A stretch of DNA of 9,474 nucleotides, taken from the NCBI GenBank assembly GCA_020047775.1, contig JAIFNK010000246.1:1-9474 (forward strand), written 5' to 3'. The stretch is from Akkermansia sp. (GTDB taxonomy: Bacteria > Verrucomicrobiota > Verrucomicrobiia > Verrucomicrobiales > Akkermansiaceae). Shown in pieces: positions 7,670 through 9,474 of this stretch; the stretch's first letter is position 1, and each line of letters begins with the position of its first letter. The notes below the pieces were generated by a model. It was not told where the DNA came from and did not search any database. It worked only from the letters and a program-made list of their open reading frames with translations. The position numbers and the translations under genes were made by a program.

Positions 7670-7693
7670 GGACCGCGAAATTTATTTCGCCCG
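7670..7693 (+). repeat. Left inverted repeat (REP-like hairpin)
   Basis: A 24-bp sequence begins GGACC and ends CCCG. Its core has arms GCGAAAT (7675-7681) and ATTTCGC (7684-7690) with a two-base centre. The asymmetric GGAC foot next to a hairpin resembles the tetranucleotide-plus-hairpin layout of REP sequences recognised by RAYT proteins. It is the exact reverse complement of 8341-8364. Confidence 0.8.
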
Positions 7694-7713
7694 CATTCAT
7701 TCATCATCCACCC

Positions 7714-8352
7714 ATGACCCACAAAGGAATCCATTATCGCGGTTATCTTCCGCACTGGGACTTCGCCGATTCCGTCCAGGGAATCACGTTTCGGCTAGCG
7801 GATTCAGTTCCCGCAGAGGTGATCGCGGAGTGGCGGGATGAAGTTGAATCATTACTTAAGAGCAGCGATCCAGCGATATCAAGCGCCGCACAAGCTGACT
7901 TACACCGGAAAATAGCGAAGTATGAAGATGCCGGTCATGGAAGGTGCGCTCTGGCGGACGCAGAATGCGCGGGTATTGTCCAAGACGCGTTGAAAGCGGG
8001 TCATGGAACATCCTACAAACTCATCGAATGGTGCGTAATGCCAAATCACGTGCATGCATTAATTCGTTTGCTGGGGCCGATGACTTTGGGCGGTATTGTG
8101 AAACTATGGAAAGGCGGAACAGCAGTCAAAATCAACCGGTTGTTGGGGCATTCTGGCTCGCTCTGGATGAGAGATTATCATGACCGTTTCATCCGTGATC
8201 TGGATCATTTCCACAATGCTAAGGCGTATATCAGGAGCAATCCCGTGAAGGCTGGGCTTTGTCAAACACCTGAAGAGTGGATTTTCTCAAGTGCGGGTTG
8301 CGCATGGGAGCCTGAGGTGACTCCATCTTCACTTCCTAAACGGGCGAAATAA
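7714..8352 (+). CDS. REP-associated tyrosine transposase (RAYT, Y1/HUH family)
   Basis: The 212-residue product belongs to the IS200-like Y1 transposase superfamily, RAYT branch, which nicks and rejoins single-stranded DNA at REP hairpins. The HUH metal site is WCVMPNHVHALI, with His112 and His114. Downstream are LWMRDYHDRFIRD (150-162) and AYIRSNPVKAGLC (171-183). Tyr172 in the YI-x-x-NPV-AGL motif is the likely nucleophile. An insertion with YEDAGHGRCAL (70-80) precedes the HUH motif, as in many RAYTs of this kind. Length is normal and the frame is intact, so the enzyme may be active. The start is ATG 7714, 20 bp after the left repeat. The last codons and the TAA stop lie inside the right repeat. 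Base composition is visibly less GC-rich than the flanking ure genes, which fits a later arrival. Confidence 0.88.
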   Translation: MTHKGIHYRGYLPHWDFADSVQGITFRLADSVPAEVIAEWRDEVESLLKSSDPAISSAAQADLHRKIAKYEDAGHGRCALADAECAGIVQDALKAGHGTSYKLIEWCVMPNHVHALIRLLGPMTLGGIVKLWKGGTAVKINRLLGHSGSLWMRDYHDRFIRDLDHFHNAKAYIRSNPVKAGLCQTPEEWIFSSAGCAWEPEVTPSSLPKRAK

Positions 8353-8364
8353 ATTTCGCGGTCC
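8341..8364 (-). repeat. Right inverted repeat (REP-like hairpin)
   Basis: Exact reverse complement of 7670-7693, with hairpin arms GCGAAAT and ATTTCGC and the GGTCC end facing outward. It supplies the final Arg-Ala-Lys codons and TAA stop (8350-8352) of the transposase gene, and ends 5 bp before the ureD ATG. Confidence 0.8.
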
Positions 8365-8369
8365 ATGAT

Positions 8370-9200
8370 ATGAATGTCACCTGCTCAGCCCTCAGCGGCC
8401 ACCTGCACCTCCGCTGCGAGAACCGCGCGGATGGCGTGCCCTATATTTCCGAGCAGGGTTTCCGCGCGCCGGCGCACCTCAGCAAGTCCCACGTCGATCA
8501 CGGCCACCTCGTCCAGAGTATCGTCAATCCGACCGCCGGATTCTTCGATGGCGATCTGTTGGAGTCCAACATCCATGTCGCCGCGGGCGCCAAGCTGGTG
8601 CTCAGCACGCCGTCCGCGTCGCGGGTCTATCGGACGCGGTCGGGCGCGGCGGCGGTGAACTGCCAGAAATTCGCTGTGGAGGAGAACGCCTCGCTGGAAT
8701 GGATTCCCGAGCCGTTCATCCCCCATGCCGGAGCGCGGTATGTCCAGCGCACGGAAATCGACCTGCATCCGACGGCCAGTCTGTTGTTCTTCGACTGGAT
8801 CGCGCCCGGCCGGGTGGCGATGGGCGAGGTTTTCGTTTACCGGCATCTTCGCTGGGAGTTGGATCTCACGATCAGAGGGAAGCTCGTCGCCCGCGAGCGC
8901 TACGATCTCGATCCGGACGATGATAGTCTGGAGGCGCTGAAAGCGAAGTTTCCCGCCGCGCATTATCTCTCGGTGTATGCCGCCGGGGCGATGGCAGCTA
9001 ACTGGCCCGTCGACATGCTGGACGCGCTCTCCAACGAGGACGTCTATCTCGGCCACGGTCCACTCACCGGCGGCGTCCACGTCATCCGCGCTCTTTGCCG
9101 CGACAGCCTGGCGGCGCGCCGCTTGCTGGAAACCCTGCGGCTAGAGCTCTACGCCGCGGCGGACCGGAAGCCGCCGTCCCTCGGGCGGATCTTTTTCTGA
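8370..9200 (+). CDS. ureD: Urease accessory protein UreD (UreH)
   Basis: The 276-residue product matches UreD, the scaffold that binds apo-urease and, with UreF and UreG, forms the nickel-loading complex in the cytoplasm. Family features include PTAGFFDGDLLESNIHVAAG (about 54-73), the equivalent of the conserved G-G-x-x-x-GD-x-x-x-x-x-x-V pattern, then LSTPSASRVYRT, WIPEPFIPHAGARYVQRTEI with the usual IP-x-x-x-A, and DWIAPGRVAMGE. Length is within the normal range and no lesion is seen. The ATG at 8370 is 5 bp downstream of the transposase unit, and no clear ribosome-binding site precedes it. Any native signal would have lain in the ureG end that the insertion separated from it, so its expression may now depend on readthrough or on sequence inside the unit. 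In many genomes ureD comes first in the operon; here it is last. Confidence 0.92.
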   Translation: MNVTCSALSGHLHLRCENRADGVPYISEQGFRAPAHLSKSHVDHGHLVQSIVNPTAGFFDGDLLESNIHVAAGAKLVLSTPSASRVYRTRSGAAAVNCQKFAVEENASLEWIPEPFIPHAGARYVQRTEIDLHPTASLLFFDWIAPGRVAMGEVFVYRHLRWELDLTIRGKLVARERYDLDPDDDSLEALKAKFPAAHYLSVYAAGAMAANWPVDMLDALSNEDVYLGHGPLTGGVHVIRALCRDSLAARRLLETLRLELYAAADRKPPSLGRIFF

Positions 9201-9215
9201 CAGGAAACGAAAAGG

Positions 9216-9342
9216 CGCGGAATCATTTCCGAAATCCGCGTCGAATCCCTTGCGACGCATGTCTTTGGCGAAGGCGCCAAAGACAACACGCGAGGCGCGT
9301 GTGCTCCCCTTTGGGAGTTCCATTCGACTACCGCCTGAATGG
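9216..9342. repeat. Array of consecutive small inverted repeats after ureD
   Basis: Several hairpins follow one another. First, CGCGGA (9216-9221) pairs with TCCGCG (9235-9240), or alternatively CGGAA (9218-9222) with TTCCG (9227-9231). Second, an 11-bp stem with left arm TGTCTTTGGCG starts at 9260, has an AAGG loop and ends at 9285. Third, ACACGCG pairs with CGCGTGT (9286-9302), directly abutting the second. Fourth, CTCCC pairs with GGGAG (9304-9317). Fifth, CCATTC (9320-9325) pairs with GAATGG (9337-9342). Such packing looks like an interspersed palindromic repeat unit rather than coding sequence. The second hairpin could slow or end ureD transcription but has no following T-run. Confidence 0.55.
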
Positions 9343-9347
9343 TTACG

Positions 9348-9366
9348 GCATTATTTAAAATAATGC
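9348..9366. repeat. Perfect AT-rich inverted repeat over the stop of the last gene
   Basis: GCATTATT (9348-9355) and AATAATGC (9359-9366) are perfect complements around a TAA centre. The repeat is strikingly AT-rich for the region and covers the final codons and stop of the minus-strand gene that ends at 9351. It may be a transcription-end structure or a protein site. No T-run follows on either strand. Confidence 0.4.
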
Positions 9367-9474
9367 TCGAGCGCCTCGATCGATCCGTGGCCATGGGAGG
9401 CGTGCGTGACCAGCCCACCGGCCGCGCGGACCTTTTCCTTGATCGCCTCGACCGCATTCGCGGGGCAGGCGGTC
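9351..9474 (-). CDS. Unrecognised protein, C-terminal 40 residues only
   Basis: The frame enters from the right edge of the window and ends at TAA (9351-9353). The visible part has a helix-like stretch, CPANAVEAIKEKVRAAG, followed by GLVTHASHGHGSIEALEHYF and a final lysine. The residue pattern and GC-rich codon positions look like a real gene end, and the frame has no stop up to the window edge. I do not recognise the family. The cluster of histidines in HASHGHG could bind a metal, but that is only a guess. It is convergent with ureD across the hairpin array, so it is unlikely to be part of the urease operon. Confidence 0.55.
   Translation of the reverse strand, partial: TACPANAVEAIKEKVRAAGGLVTHASHGHGSIEALEHYFK

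Larger units (their letters stand above)
7670..8364 (+). mobile_element. RAYT transposase unit bounded by perfect 24-bp palindromic inverted repeats
   Basis: A 695-bp unit consists of left repeat 7670-7693, a REP-type transposase gene and right repeat 8341-8364. The repeats are perfect reverse complements over 24 bp and match no further on either side. No target-site duplication is seen (left flank TTTAAC, right flank ATGATATG), as expected for HUH-type transposases. The unit lies between ureG, which ends at 7668, and ureD, which starts at 8370. Without it the genes would be 6 bp apart, so insertion into a pre-existing urease operon is the simplest reading. The unit is codirectional with the operon and contains no obvious terminator, so transcription into ureD could continue through it. 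Confidence 0.75.

Noticed and set aside
8385..9080. 231-codon minus-strand open frame opposite ureD
   Set aside because: Antisense shadow of UreD, whose family motifs lie on the plus strand.
9141..9323. 60-codon minus-strand open frame across the ureD end and hairpin block
   Set aside because: It runs through the inverted repeats and antisense to UreD, as expected of a spurious frame created by repeat DNA.

Overview
The window looks like GC-rich chromosomal DNA of a Verrucomicrobiota bacterium. This is inferred from the gene content: an SHD1-type secreted protein, a secreted sialate O-acetylesterase-like enzyme, a short two-helix membrane protein and a REP-type (HUH) transposase. No marker gene is present, so the assignment rests on family knowledge.

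Layout. Positions 1-1182 (+) hold the 3' end of a large superfamily 1 helicase-type protein with a degenerate MTES_1575-like nuclease domain at its C-terminus. Convergent to it at 1179-1850 (-) is a decayed gene for a secreted SHD1/alpha-beta hydrolase protein; it has lost its catalytic core and carries two apparent frameshifts near its 3' end. A small membrane protein (1957-2160, -) follows. It is divergent from a secreted sialate O-acetylesterase-like enzyme (2242-4131, +). Next, on the minus strand, come a fragment of a GH127-like glycosidase truncated at both ends (4177-4839) and an intact zinc alcohol dehydrogenase (4836-5846).

From 5972 the plus strand carries a urease maturation cluster: ureE, ureF and ureG overlap in sequence, and ureD follows at 8370. 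These four proteins normally deliver nickel to urease: UreE is the nickel chaperone, UreF and UreD dock on the apoenzyme, and UreG is the GTPase. The structural genes ureABC are not in the window. Between ureG and ureD sits a 695-bp unit, a REP-associated tyrosine transposase gene bounded by perfect 24-bp inverted repeats that are themselves palindromic. Removing it would leave ureG and ureD only 6 bp apart, so it appears to be a clean insertion into an operon.

After ureD, 9201-9366 is a run of consecutive small hairpins resembling an interspersed palindromic repeat. The window ends in the C-terminal 40 codons of an unrecognised minus-strand gene.

The main points for follow-up are the transposase unit inside the urease operon, the two decayed carbohydrate or hydrolase genes flanking the esterase, and the hairpin array after ureD. 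I found no CRISPR array, tRNA, rRNA or convincing riboswitch.
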